From positions 2,387,920 through 2,451,919 of the forward strand of contig NC_018395.1 in NCBI RefSeq assembly GCF_000208865.1: a stretch of DNA of 64,000 bases, read 5' to 3'. The notes beneath the pieces are model-generated. The model saw only the letters and a list, made by a program, of their open reading frames with translations. It did no database searches and was not told the origin of the DNA. The translations under genes were made by a program, and so were the position numbers. Within the stretch, counting starts at the first letter, position 1; the number at the start of each line of letters is the position of its first letter. The DNA is from Neospora caninum Liverpool (Eukaryota; Apicomplexa; Conoidasida; Eucoccidiorida; Sarcocystidae). Positions 25,212-38,700 of the stretch are shown piece after piece.

Positions 25212-28200
25212 CACCAGTAGACTTCCTCGCTCATGTTTTTGTTGGTCCAGTGCCTGTGCCAGGTGTCAAATAAGGCCAGGCCGCCCGTGCGATTGGGGGC
25301 TCGCAAAATGTGCCGCCTTTGTTGTCGGCAGATTTTTCAGTAATACTACGCTCTGAGGTCGAGCCTAAAAAACCCGTCACTCTTGCGTGGTGGATGAATT
25401 CTGCCGATATAGGCAGATGCGGTACAGGCGGAAGCATGTTCCCTGTCGGTGGTGGCTTCCAAACATCGGTAGCCAGTCGCGATGGATTTGTTACTGGCGC
25501 TATCGAAATTTACACAACGAGGATCTACAGAGAGAGATGCATAATTCACCTGCTGTACTTTGTGTTGATTTCTCGGAGAGACGGGGCCATCTCACTCGTT
25601 CTGCGGCGACACATATTTCCGCCTGTGTGTATACGCCGTTGGCCTCTCCTTTTAGGTCCTGTACGCAATGCAGCGCGAGTTTTGGGGGGTAACATACTCG
25701 ACATCACACAGTGGAGGACGACGTGGGCACCGTCTACTCAGTCGCCACATCACGCACATTTAGCGCCACAGAAGAAGTACATCCGCTCGATGACGATGGA
25801 ACATGGGTACAGATTGTTTAACGGGCACGGCCGCTGTCGCTGAAACGGCACCTGACTGTTTTGCGGTTAAGTGCTTGCCCATGTGGAGTGGCAGGGGTGG
25901 GGCAAAACGATTGGAGACAGCAGCAACTAACGACATCCATTCGTATCCGGGTCACGCTGTTGCAAACGTGTTAGCAAGCCTCATTGAACATGTCATTGTC
26001 TTCAACTGGAGTAACATCCAGGCTACTGCCTGACAACGTCCTCTACAATAGTGAGAGATGCGATTCCAGATGCCAGGATATCCACTAACCGTCTTCCTGA
26101 AAAACACTTACCTTCAGGCAGGCAACCAAGCAATGAGTGAAACTTGAAAAAGAACGATCAATTGATTCATTTGAACTAAGGGTATGTTGACTCGGTCGGT
26201 CCAATGGAAGGCAGGTGCTTGCGCTGTCCACGGAGCACACTCGTGTGCCTGAAGACTGGGACTGATGCTCGGATTCCGTCATGTTGAAAAAGGCGAGCGA
26301 CGCGCCGTTGTATGTACGCGCTCTAGGATGTCAAACAAGGCAGCAGAATGCGATCGGCTGCTTCGTCCTGCACCGCGCTTCTTGTCAACAAAAGCGCCAC
26401 AGTGTTGCAAATCTCAGTGGACTGACCGGGGAACGCCAGGTAGGGTCTTTCTTGGAGGCACAGGTGCGCCACCGCGATATCTTTCTGTGGTGGACACACC
26501 CTACGTGAATAGACTGGAATGCCACGTGGAAGCTAAGTAAAAGGGTATGCGCTTTACGGACGGGAGACCATTGGCTCTCTTAGAGAAAAGGTAGGCATAC
26601 AAACAAGCCAACAACATTTGAGCGCGCTCGATGATCTTCACAAAGAAGCAACCACGAAGCAGTAGGAAAGAAGGAAACCGGCATGCGCTCTACATGCCAT
26701 ATTTTTACCGGCTTTGTAAGATCGCTACATACACCCTAAGCGTAATTCTAATTTTGCTAAGAAAAACTTGTTGACGCATAGAAGGAAACTGTATTCACGT
26801 CACTCATTGACTTGAGATCAAGACAAGCACGCCGACGTGTCGTCAGCCCGGGTTTTGACAGCGATTATGATGAATGCAGCTGTCTGTCGACATGGTAGTT
26901 ATTTTCCTCCTCTCATTAACACTGTTAACCTCCAACCTACAGAACGTACTAGAAAAAGGCTCTCCAAGAGTAGCTACTGAAAACATGAGCCGCCTCAAAG
27001 AGGTGGTTTGCTTCGCGCCAAGAGGTATTGGCATTTCTGGCAGTCACCCGCTCACACCCAACGCAGAGATGTACGCATTGTTTTCATTAACGACGGCCGA
27101 TGACACCAAGAGATTATCCACACAAATGAGGCAGAACAAAAGATCCTGCGTCCCGTTTCTACAGTTTCAACATACTCTGCTCCAGTGACTAACGAACGCG
27201 TTTTGAGCTCATAGTCGTGATGTGGCCTCCCACGCCCCTGTTCACAAAGCACAAAAACGCGGTGCCTCCCGGACGTACCAGTTTTTGGTCAAGCATCGAC
27301 TTTTCTCAGATTCTCGAATGCCTGAAGAAGAAGCCCGTGGAAAGTGAGAATCTTTTTCATGTGCACCAGTGCTTTGTCACTCTAGCTATGACTCTTATTC
27401 TCCACTCAACTTCCGGCCGTGGGAAGCGCTCGGCAATGCGTGGCGGAGTCGCTTGTGATGCGGCAGGATCGGTTGTCGTTGTAATCAAGCCTCCAAACAA
27501 CGATGGTAATCTTTGACCTGTCCGACACCGAATTTATGGGAGATTGTGGCCATCGACTTAAGTTGCTGCGAAACGAGTTGCCATTAGCAGGTAATGCATA
27601 AAGTGCATACGAAAACCAAGGCGTAGGAGAAAGCATGATCTCCGCATCTATGTATAGAGTTGTCCGTTTCTAACCTAACACAGTGACCTCGCTAGACGCT
27701 GGAGACTAAGGATGCGGCATTGCAATGCGAATGGTGTGTCGACCGGCTTTTTTCCAACCGTCGGTTTACCAAAGCATGAGCGCAGGATATGTAGTCGCTT
27801 GAAAGGCAATTGCATGTAGAACAAAGAGACCCAAGATATCGCACGTCACAGGCGATTCTATTTAAATACAACTGCTATCGTGTTATCTGTCAGACATGAA
27901 CGTTCAGCCAAGAAGTCTCCACGTCCAGTGACTTCTGCGCAGTTCAGGAACCGTATTGCTGGTGTGTTTTCGAGCGCAACGAGGAAAGCTAAAGAAGTGG
28001 TTAGCCAGCTCCACTGTCCCCTGGAATATCCCCTCCAGTGTCCATTATCAGCCGTTAAATATGGGACGGTCGATTAGCAACGCACCTCTCTTCTGTAGTT
28101 TTGTCTGTTCTGTGGGCGTCTTATCCATAACACATTACCGCGACACTGCCAATCAATCCCAAAAGGGCCTGCAATGCCTAATCATTCCATCACAACCATT

Positions 28201-28380
28201 CTGGCTCGGTGCGATGATCTCCTAAGCTCCAGCTGTAGCATCAGACAAGGACGGGCTCGCGTTTCGTTCACGTTCGCCTAGCGTTTGGCATGGTGACGAA
28301 AGTCACGTAATACTTCAGAATGACATTCAGAGCGTACGGAGAGTCCACGAGTGTTTCGTCAGTCAAACAGGTGTGAAGTA
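25212..28380. other. Long intergenic interval
   Basis: No complete gene supported. A minus-strand stretch near 27130-27230 (YELKTRSLVTGAEYVETVET) between a possible acceptor and donor, and plus-strand frames at 25310-25843 and 26265-26540, look mildly protein-like but do not connect. The promoter of the secreted-protein gene should be just above 25211. Confidence 0.4.
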
Positions 28381-30846
28381 TCACCTCATCCTCCGACCCA
28401 ACGACTGTTCTCCTTCATCTGTAAATGAAGGTAGTTGGACTACCGAGCCCCAACAATTATTGGGCCCTGGATGGAGCTCTAAGCATGACAGGGGAGAAAG
28501 AAACTTTAGCGGCACCATTTAACAGGCATTGAGCTGGAATCCACTTCAAGCGGTTGGCGTGGAGACTGGCACACCCATACTCGTCATAATGCAGTTGTAC
28601 GCGAGGTTGCTGGCGCCCTAGGATTGGCTGCATACCCTTGAACGCCGTCCGTATGAGTTCCTTCGCGTTTGGCATCGCCTCCACCATACGCATCTATGAC
28701 TAGAGACGGAACCCAGAAGAGCCCAGTCGACATAGCAGCGATGAATACACTTCGATCCCCATGTACATCTAGAAACTGTGCTTGTGTATGGAAACTCTGC
28801 GGCAACATCAACACAGAGTGTTCGGATTGTTGCTCGATTCCGTCCCGCCTCATTCTGTCCCGCCGGCGGAGTTCCTCGACATCGACATCCAGCTGCTTCA
28901 CCATGTGAAAAAAACTCTTGTTAACCATCTGCTCAGGGATAAGACAAGTGGATGTACAATGCCGTAGACGGCGTCTTGACAACCAGTGATTCTCCACCAC
29001 ACAATTGATAAAATAGTAAGGATACACCGTAATAGTTCCTTCACTATGCGAACGTCTTTGGATGCACAGTGTTGATAAGCAACTAGGAATTACCTAGGAC
29101 ATTACGTAACCATCCTTTGATTGCGTGTCAATAATGCGCTTGTGATCCTAGTATAAAACTCAGGCCACGCAGCCACAGTGCTTTTCGCCTGTGTGGTTGT
29201 TTATGTGCCAGGTAGCAGATTTGTCTCACCATCTGCCTCTCACCTTCAACAGTTGGTCCTTGTCACTCGAAGACTCTACAGTTAACTGTTCGATAAGTTC
29301 AGGACGCATGGCAGCCAGTAGTTGCTCAAATGTCAGTCTCTGGGAAGGTACCCTGAACTGAGGCGTGGAAACGCGTAGTATGGAGTGGGTGCTGTTTCCG
29401 ATGCAGCTGAAGAATCGCGAGGCGCTTGCCTGAAAATGCTGTGGTAGGGCTAGCTTGGTCCATAGTCTTAGTGGTTCCTGAAGAGACATGATAATCGTTC
29501 GTGACCCGTTCACTAATCCGTAGAATTCGTTTCTGGGCGCAACACCGGTACTCCAACTATCACAGCAGTGGTCATTCGCCTCCTAGGCAAAATAAGATAG
29601 ATCACACTTCGGTGAAGGAGCATCCTCCTGCTGTCATTGGAGAGCAGAGATTCAAACTGCCTGTTGGTGCGATTGACGAAACATAATGGACTCAACATCG
29701 GACACACCAACTGCAGTATTCTACTGTGGCTCCAGTTGCCAAGGAAGACCACAAAAATCATAGATCGTGGCACCGTGGGAGACACGCGGTATATGCTGAA
29801 TGACGTATTGTTACTACACACTGTGGTGATTAATACACTAAAGATCCATCAGCTTGCGCGACAAGCAGCACGAGGCTGTGTCCTTCGTCTACAACTGCAT
29901 GATTGCTCACTCCTCAACACCTTTCGGATATCATTTGCAGCATCACATGCCGGCCCGAGCAACTCTCCGTGAGTGAGCAGAAGCCAGACGAGGTCATTGA
30001 CGGCAAGCGTCTCAGGCGCTTGCCTAGTGGTGATGTTGTCAATGTTGATAAACAAGTCGAAAACCTGTGATAAGAACGTCTCGTTCATTCCCATGGCTGC
30101 GAATCACAACAAACGCATCTCGCGCACCAATACGTTGTTGTGGAGCGCCGGCGAACGCTCCGGATTCCACGACCTCCCAAGTCATCTGTCGACGACCGTA
30201 GCTATGCCAACAAGCCCCTCGCCGTTGAGGTGCATCACCGCTGAAGAGTCACCACTCATCAACTTGTGTGGTTTCAGTTCACCTGGTTCAGTGAACGCAG
30301 CGACAAACTGCTGTCTCGTCAGCTGTGGAAAAAGACAGGGAGCGCTAACGTCTCGATGATTTCGTCTGTCCAAGTCTCCCTCCAAGACACCGGGCGCACC
30401 CGGTCGGCTCCGATGGCGTCTTTTGCAGGCTGAGCTGTGTGCGTTTCACGATGGTTGTCGCATTCTAGTTGCTGGAGCTTATGCAGGCTCTCTCCAGGCA
30501 AAAGGAAGTTTATAACGTGTTGGAGTGGGAGTCCCGGTCCCATTGTGCTAGTCGCCTGTTCGGGCAGCCTTCGCGACTAGCCGTTTGCTCCCGATTGAGC
30601 CGTGGAACAGAAAACAGGAGAAACCGATGAAATCGTAAGCTTCTGTTCACTTTCAAAATCAGGGAGCAACCGAGATAGACGGGACAAAAGAGTATTGCTG
30701 GCTGATTTTTGTCCTGCGATTTCTGATGTTGCCGCTGCGGAGATATCCACTAGGTACCAACTCCGCCGAGCACGCATGTCGGCGGATTCATGAGGAACTG
30801 GCGTGCAAGACAAAACTGCGTTCAAATGGCTGGCGAGAGCTGCCAT
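28381..30846 (-). CDS. Uncharacterised protein with an EF-hand-like helical region (8 exons, at least 391 aa)
   Basis: Exons 30846-30625, 30555-30400, 30322-30253, 30096-29921, 29477-29244, 28928-28767, 28693-28636 and 28478-28381 are all GT-AG and close in frame (1176 bases). The central part reads LTRQQFVAAFTEPGELKPHK, then VFDLFINIDN, LAVNDLVWLLLTHGELL and, later, RLTFEQLLAAMRPELIEQL. This spacing of a helix, an Asp/Asn-rich loop and a helix recalls degenerate EF-hands, but ligand positions are incomplete. A charged helix (VEELRRRDRMRRDG) follows. The first two introns are only about 70-80 bases, so those junctions are the weakest. The N-terminus may be longer: exon 1 is also open upstream behind an acceptor-like gagcag, and coding-like frames occur at 31.1-32.5 kb. 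Function unknown. Confidence 0.5.
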
Positions 30847-32778
30847 GAGTGGAGCTCTTGTCACCGTGACCTCTGCTCCGTGGGCTTAATTCTAACTGCC
30901 GGCGTCTTCGCGACTCCTACGGAACGACGGGTGTTCCGCTGTCAACGGCGTGTGACTCGTGCGGACCAACCTTACAATTGTGCTACCCGGCGAGCAGCGT
31001 TGACAGCGTAGCTATCAATAGCCGAGTAAAGTGTGTCTAAAGGAGCTGCCTGTCGGCCGAGGTGATTGAGCCATGTCTTGCTTACACCAAGTACTACAGT
31101 GCTGTCTCAGAACGTGAGCAGCACCTCTGACTGAGCACGACGATGTTGTGAGTGCGACACACTTAGTGACCGTGGCGATATTGTACAGTATCCCTGCGAT
31201 ATTCTTAATGCGTTGTCGAAACAGAAAACATCAAACTCGATTTGTGAAGACAATCGGAGTTTCTTTCCAACACATAGTGATGTCGACAACACAGAAGATA
31301 ATCACCGGATGCATTGAAACCGTTGCAGCCCAGAAAGCGTGACCCAGCACTGGTAAGCGCCAACCGATCTTGACCGCCAAAGCGCAATTCTACTCTGCGG
31401 TCCACTAGACTACCCAACACAACTGATGTGTGTTTCACATGAGCCGAAATCAAGGAGATCGTCTACACACAATTGCGTAACGTGGTGGGCACTTGCAGAT
31501 GCCAGTACTCAGTGGCCGTCCGTTCCGATTCCAGTGAGCCCGTCGTCAAACAATACGAAGCATGCTCCTGTCATCGGCCTGTATACGGTCATGGCCGCCT
31601 GTCTGGCCAGAGAACCAGTTACGGCGAAGCCTCCACAGCTTTTGCGCAAATCGCCACGGGTATCTAACAACAGCGTGCAGGCGCTGGAACGGCAATGACT
31701 CAGAAAGGGGAAGTCACACACTACGAACCAGGTCCGCTGCTACATGACACCTCAAATTCTTGGGACGCGTGAGAAGTCGCCCCGCCTCCCGCGAAAGCTG
31801 CAGTAGCAACGTCCAAATCAAACGACTGCCGTGCTAGCAATACCACATGTGGTCACTTGCATCTGCGTCAAATTTTGCTAGGCTAAAACAGGAAGGTGCT
31901 CCGAGCGTCTTCAGGTTCCAGGTCTCGCCCCTACGGAACGAGCTGAGCATTACTCCACTGACGTGGTGAGTCACTTTCGGCTTCGCCGGTAACGTGTGTG
32001 CCACGCCCTTTCCATCGACAGACACTCCAAACCGAAGACCGCGCATACGCCGCCTCGCCTTGTGGAAACGTGAGCATGGGATTGAACAGCGGCAAGTTTC
32101 GTGGGACACTCAAGAGCATTACGCGGAAACAAATTGCGCCTCACCGCAACTGCGTTCAAATACGAGGTAGCAAAGGCAAAGTGCGCAATACGGAAGCGAG
32201 GGTGCTAACAACGACTGGCACGTGGAAGAGCGCATAACAACATGCAATACAAACGGTCGCTTGACAGATAGTCCAGCAAACGACTACTGGTAGCTGCACC
32301 ATCGAACAACTTCATCCCGCCTCTCTTAAGTAAACATTCGGCCACATTAGAAAACATTCTGTCGGACCGGGAGCCTCTTGTACCAGACGCTGCAGGTCTG
32401 AGAAGAAGGCGAGCCCGACGCCTAATAGCCAAACAGGCAAACGGCCGAAAGAAAGGTGTCGTCGCTTCGGAAAGCATCGCCCGGTTGAGATGCTTCCGGC
32501 ACGGCATGTTGGGCAAACGTGCTGCTCGATTTCTCGTCAACGAACGACACAGCCTGAGCGTTTATAGGTCGGGACCTCCGCCACGTTTTCGATTAGTGTG
32601 AGGATCTCACATTCCTAAAATGGGCTGAACTGTCTACGCACACCAAACCTGTTAGTGTGCCAAGCGATAAACGGCGTTCCGCCTTCCACCGAATTTCAGC
32701 TTCGAGAGCTGACGTGTTTGTGCCACATTGGAAGCCGAAAAGTCCGGGTTTTGCCCGGAAAGTTGCTGAGTTCTATGT
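30847..32778. other. Region with possible upstream exons of the 28.4-30.8 kb gene
   Basis: Minus-strand open stretches at about 31107-31250 (LRLSSQIEFDVFCFDNALRI), 31370-31430 (VVLGSLVDRRVELRFGGQDR), 31510-31690, 31840-32060 (GLRFGVSVDGKGVAHTLPAK) and 32205-32500 have protein-like composition. I could not assemble them into one phased model, so they are noted rather than called. Confidence 0.3.
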
Positions 32779-35700
32779 TTAGTCGTCGTCTTCCTCTTCG
32801 GAGGAGGTGTCGTCGTCCGAACTCTCCTCGCTGCTTGACGAGCTGCTGGGTCTCTTGCCTGCAGTGGGCCACAGAGACGTGACACATTCACGGAGCATTG
32901 AACGAAGTCTCGGACAGCCGGCGCGCCGCCACTCACGCCATCAAATGCCTAAACCACCGTAGAGTGCCGGGGTGCTGTCCAATGAATCCGCCTCGTCATC
33001 TAGGTGTACTATCCGTTTTACTCAAGCCATGGCCGCATCTCAAGAGAAACTCCTTTTGTGCACATCCGTTCGTAAATCTACTACCCATGATGCACAACTC
33101 ATTGCTCCGCATATGGCCAAGTAAACGCTCGCCCGTCATCCCATGCGTGTCTCCTCTAGCGACGTGTGTTGAGGCGGCTATCTCCGACACCAAAGTGCTA
33201 AACCGAGACAGCCGGAGAGGGAAAGCTTTCACAACATTCCACCTTGCCCTCCACATCCTTTGTGGTTGTTTCTGGTTGCCAGAAATCACTGCCACTGCAT
33301 TTAGGTGGTACCGACCAGCTTACCTGCTGAAGCCTGCCGGTTAATCTGTTGCTTCGGCGCAGCAGCTTTGGGGGCCGCCGGGGCCGTCGCAGTCTCCGGC
33401 TCCCCGGTGGCCGCAGGAGCCGCTGGCGGCCGGGCGGGGACAGTTGCAGGAGCCGCAGGCTTTGTGCCATTCGCCTTCTTTTGCGCCTCGTCGCTCGAAC
33501 CTTCCGAAGAAGACGATTCCTCGTCCGAAGAGGAAGAAGACGACTCCGATGAAGAGCTCTCGGCCCGTTTCTTCTTCGGGGCTGCTTTTCCTGCGGGCGC
33601 TGCCGCTGCAGGTTGAACTGCCTTCGGCTGCGCATTCGGAGTCAGCTTCTCTGCATTCTCGATAGCCAGCGAAATTGCTTGGACAATCATCTGAAGGAAG
33701 AGCACAATAAGCGGTGATGCGAGTCACAGTGGAACAAACAGGGACAAAGATGAAGAGGAACGAAAGCGAACGATACGGACGACGGGAGAAGACTAAACAC
33801 ACATCCACAGAGAAGTAAAGAAAGAGACAGCAGATGGATCTGGCACGCACCCGTAGGGCAGAGCCCCGAAAGGTGCCGGTGGCAGAGCCGATGATGCATG
33901 CCTCAGAGCTTTCAGACAAAAGGGGAGAGAGGGTGGCGGATCCTTCCAAGCCCCTTGAACAGTGCCGCACGTACACCATTTGCAGGTATCGAACTGGAAA
34001 AGCATCCATAGCAATTGTTCACAGACGTTAGCCCAGGGTCGGGCGGGCACATACGCGTGCATTGACAGGCACACGTATATGCATGCATGCTGCATAGCCA
34101 GATACATGCACGGCAAGGCAGACTGAAAACGAAAAGCAGAGCCACAGGAACAGATCGATGTGGATGGACAGCGAAAAAAGTGGTTTCCCGAGAGCGCCTC
34201 TAATCGGAGAACGCACAGGCATTCACGGATATACCTCTCGGGGAATACGCAGGCGCATACGCTATGCCACACAAAACTCACCATGATTAGCTAAGGTTCC
34301 CCACACATGCATGAAGCACACAAGTGAGAGTGCTGCAAGCGATGGACCTGGCGTCAAGCTATCCAATTGAGGGGCCAAGGCGACTTACTTGGGTAACGAT
34401 GGGGGCCTGAGAATCTGGTTTGGTAGGCGGACGACAGAACGACGGGGCAAACACCTCGGCGATCCTCAAGGGTGTCATCTGTCACAACACCGAAGCAAAC
34501 ACGCGTATACTTTTTTGACACAAAATACGACCTCGGCACGACTTTGAAGGCACCCTCGTCTCCCACCGATAGACTCCATGCAAGATCGCAAAGATACATC
34601 TCTTTATTGCGCGTGCAATATTACAGCACAGTCGAACGCCGACATACATATAGATGTATATACGTTTGCCTCACAAGCCGGCCACGCAGTGACTGGACAT
34701 TCTGCACGGAAACCATGCCGTGTGCATGCAAATACGTGGAAGGCTCGTTGGACCTCTTCACGCCTGTCCGTCGCTGTGTATTGAATAACGTTACCGTGAA
34801 GGAATCTCTGGCTGCAAACTGGTACACATCGGAGTGCTAACTCGGCGTGACACGCAGCCATTACACAACCAACACACACAAAGCAACGATAAATGCTAGG
34901 CACGTGAAGCATATTGTGCAGCTGTGCGAAAAAGATAAATATTTCGGAGACCTCCGCATGCACAGACAAAATAGGTGATCCAGCTTACCGCGTTTTGAGA
35001 GGATTCCCCTGAGATAACCTTGAAGGCTTTCATTATGTACTATAGGAAGATGCAAAAAGTGACAGGCGCAAGCGAACGATTTTGAGGGGGTCCAGCATAC
35101 GTGGTGAAAAACAGCCGTCTAGCATGGGGGCTTGGAATGCCTACGTAAGCACGGCAGCATGCAGCTCTGTTGCAGTCAACTAGCGGTGAATGCGCACGTC
35201 CGAACTGGCTTCTACCGAGCTGAGAAGCCTTGCACGATTCGGCAGCAAGACCAGCAGCTACCGTTCGCTCGCCAAGCAGGTCTTCCGACAGAACGTACGA
35301 TGGTAAACATTGGTGGTTGCGTCGCGAACTCGAGCTCTCGGAAAGTCGACACGCGCTGACAGATATGCTCGTGAGAAGGATTGCAGTACATCCGACTACA
35401 CTCACTTACACAAGATGTTACAAACGGATACGCTTTTTGGTCCCCAAAAAGAAGATGTATTTTATATATAGTACATATATATAGTACATATATATATGTA
35501 TAAGCGATAGCAGATCTACAGACACAGAGACACACAGCTAGCAGGGATGTAGCGTGTTTTGAAGACGGCGTTGCCCAGAGAAACCAAAGCAGCAAACGTG
35601 GAGGGATGCTCATCGGGATGGAGAAACAGGAATGACACGACTTGGGAGAGACAGACAGCTGTTTACTCCTTACCGAACACGCTTCTTGTTCGCCTGGCGA

Positions 35701-38700
35701 CAGGGATGAGTACACCTGGAAACAGGCATGGACAGCCAAGGAGAGAATCACCAAGGCCACGCCAGCCACGTTGTGGCAATCGACTCTCGAGTATTTGCAG
35801 TATGCAGCCAGAGGGGTAACGCAACTGTTCCACGTTTTCCCGCCCCGGCGCACCGATAGGCACAGACCTGGACACTCTCATGAGGCAAGTGCGACGTCAA
35901 TTCGGAGACGGACAGGAGACGGAAAAGCGCGTCAATGGCCGGAGGCCAGGGACACGAATGGCCGGCATGTATACGTAGGCGGGTCGCCGCAGGAATTTCT
36001 CCTGGACCGTGCACGCAGCGGCGCAGCGAGGTGCCGAATCACGGGGACAGGGTGACAGCAACTGGCGAAGGGCTAACAAAAAGAGCGAGACAGAGAGGCA
36101 CGTACGTGAGGCGCGACTGAAGTTACAGGCACGAAAATACAGGCGCAACCATAAACAGGCGTAGCGCTAGATCGAGCGCGAGGTAGATGACGACATTGAC
36201 AGACGCATGGAAAGAAGATAAAGTGAAAAAGCAAGAAGTTGGTTTTTCCCGATTCCAGGGAAAAACCAACTTCGAACATGAACCACAGGCACTGCACGAC
36301 AAGAGACGCAGAGCATATCGCCTCTTGCCCGGCTAGCGAATCGAATCGCTTTTCCTCGCGGATGTACCTGCATCACGGTGTCGAGGAGTTTTGTTTTATC
36401 TGGTGCGGTCGCGGCCTCTGCAAACATGCAGATATCGAAGACATCACGAATCCTCCACCGTCTCCAAACTCCGACCGAAGTACATGCCGTTCCCACCATC
36501 TGGCAGAGCACGATACCGGCAAACCGGATAACGGTGCCCACGAGAACACGATTCGGAGAAAAAAACGTCTTGCGTAGGCAGACACAGAGGAACACAGCCT
36601 CCGCAGCGTTTACCCTACTTGTCGACAGACATTCAGACGGAGTTCAGCACACGTTGAAAGCGCAGCACAGTGGTTGCGTTGCCTGCAACGCGCTCATTCA
36701 GTCAGTGAAGGTCTGCTGCTGTCCCCTCTTTTTGACGGATGTCCTACGGTCTCGTCCTTTCTCTAGCCTCGTGCGCAGGAGTCGGTGCGCCGGTGACGGT
36801 GGGGCTGTGCCGCCTTACTGGTTAGGGCTGAGAAGGTGCCATAAGCCCCTTCGCCGAGGAATGGGATTGTCAGGCAGTCGAAAAGGAGTCGGAAGCCGGT
36901 GATTAGGGCAGGGATGTTTGTCCACTCGGCGAAAGGGTTGCCTTGGTCAATGTCCCCAACAAACGCGTAGATGGACGCGCAATCCGCTTGCAAGCAGAAC
37001 AAGTCTTTTGTGCCAATGACCTCACGAGAAGTGATGTGGTCGACAAAGTCAACGTAGATCCTAGGGAGCCGCGTGTAGGGCGGAACGATGTTCGTCGGAA
37101 TTCGGGCGCACAGCGTCGCCACAGGCGTCCCGTAGATTGTCAGCGCGCTGCCAGGGGAAACGCGCTCTTCCTCCTCGTGCTGAACGACGTACGGAATCTT
37201 CCTGGAACAGTGCAGGGGGCATCACTACCACATGCACACGCGTGTACATATGCCGAAAGTAGATATGCTCCCATCCAATAAGCAACGCATACAAAAGATA
37301 CACAAAGAAGCCATTAGCCGTATACCATGTCGGTGCACATCGATGAGCGCCAGGGGAGATACAGAAGGCCGAGAATGCAGCCAAGGGAACAGCATCACTT
37401 GCGCCGGCGCACATCGGCACGTTCTCCACAGACGCGACTAGCACGACTCTGGCTTGTTTTGCGAAATGTCGATCTTACGTGAGTGCCTCGATGGGAGGCA
37501 TTTGAAGAGTGCTGAGAATGTCTGAGAGCTGCTCTACGTAGACTATCTTCTTCCAGAATTTCTCGGAGACAACGTTGGACATCGCGTCCAGGACCATCTT
37601 CCTAGCAAGTGTCCAGTGCAGGAGATAAATTTTCTTCAGGTTCTTCTTGATCGAGCGAGGGAGAGACAAATAGCCTGCGAAACACAGGGAGCGACGCAAC
37701 AGAAACGGGAAGCGCGCCTGTGGGAAGAAAGAGATATTGGTGGCCACACAGTCGACCCGCATACTCTGAGCAGCCGAGCACGAAGCAAAACTGTTGCACA
37801 CCAAAATACGACGCATAAGCGCTGTAATCGCTTGTCCCTCCACTGTAACGCCAATGAAAGAATGAGAGCGCCTGCCGAAGCAGTCAAAACAACTGGGGAT
37901 GAATGTAGGTGTAACGCATGTCGTTCACTTGGACCGCGGAAGAAAAAGCCGCCTCAACGCCCTCAAGCTCAAGACCCGTCGCTCTCATTCACCTTGCGTC
38001 GGCCTGGCCAAGATTCCCGTCTGACGTATGTTTGAGAGACGGTGCCAGGCGGACATGGCGACATAACTGGCGGCAGAGGGAACGGCAATCGAATGCATGC
38101 GTGTCTTCCTCTGTGGACGGTAAAAGTGTTAGACTGTTGTGGCCCCAAGCGAAAAATGATCACGCGGAAGACGCTCGACGAGCACCCGTGGCACCTGTTC
38201 TTCCGGGCTTCTATTTATCGTCCGTTTCCCTCTGCTTTGCGTTCGGTCCCTCGGAACACACTGTTGACGGAAGCAACCTGCTGCCCGATCACTTACACTG
38301 CTTTAGAACAGATACAGCATCATTAAGCCAGTTGGTCATGGCTAGCGCGAAGATCACGGCGAACGGCTGATTCTCCATCTCGTGCAGCTTCGCTAGCGCA
38401 TAGTGCCTGCGAGCAAACCCGCGGCAGAAACAAAGGAGAGGCTACATGCGTATCCAGCACATCTGCAGGCGTGGAGTTTTGATTTCGAGACGCGGGGATA
38501 AACCTATAGGTAGGGGTGACGGTCAAAGCATATCCGTGTGGAAATCGACGTCACGATGGGCATGCACCTGAGGGCACGCATATATCATTCCATTTATATA
38601 TGTATATATATATATATATATATAGGGATGGAGAACCATGACTGGAATAGATCACCCGCTCAAATAAGCCAGAGACGGATTTACATGGTAGTCGTGCTGC

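Noticed and set aside
25310..25843. 177-codon plus-strand frame above the secreted-protein gene
   Set aside because: No start context, domain or splice evidence; sits in the expected promoter of the minus-strand gene.
35897..36055. Minus-strand exon candidate (EKFLRRPAYVYMPAIR) in the RhoGAP gene
   Set aside because: Skipping it joins exon 36417-36368 directly to 35715-35674 in phase 0 and gives the complete RhoGAP helix order, so it is intron.
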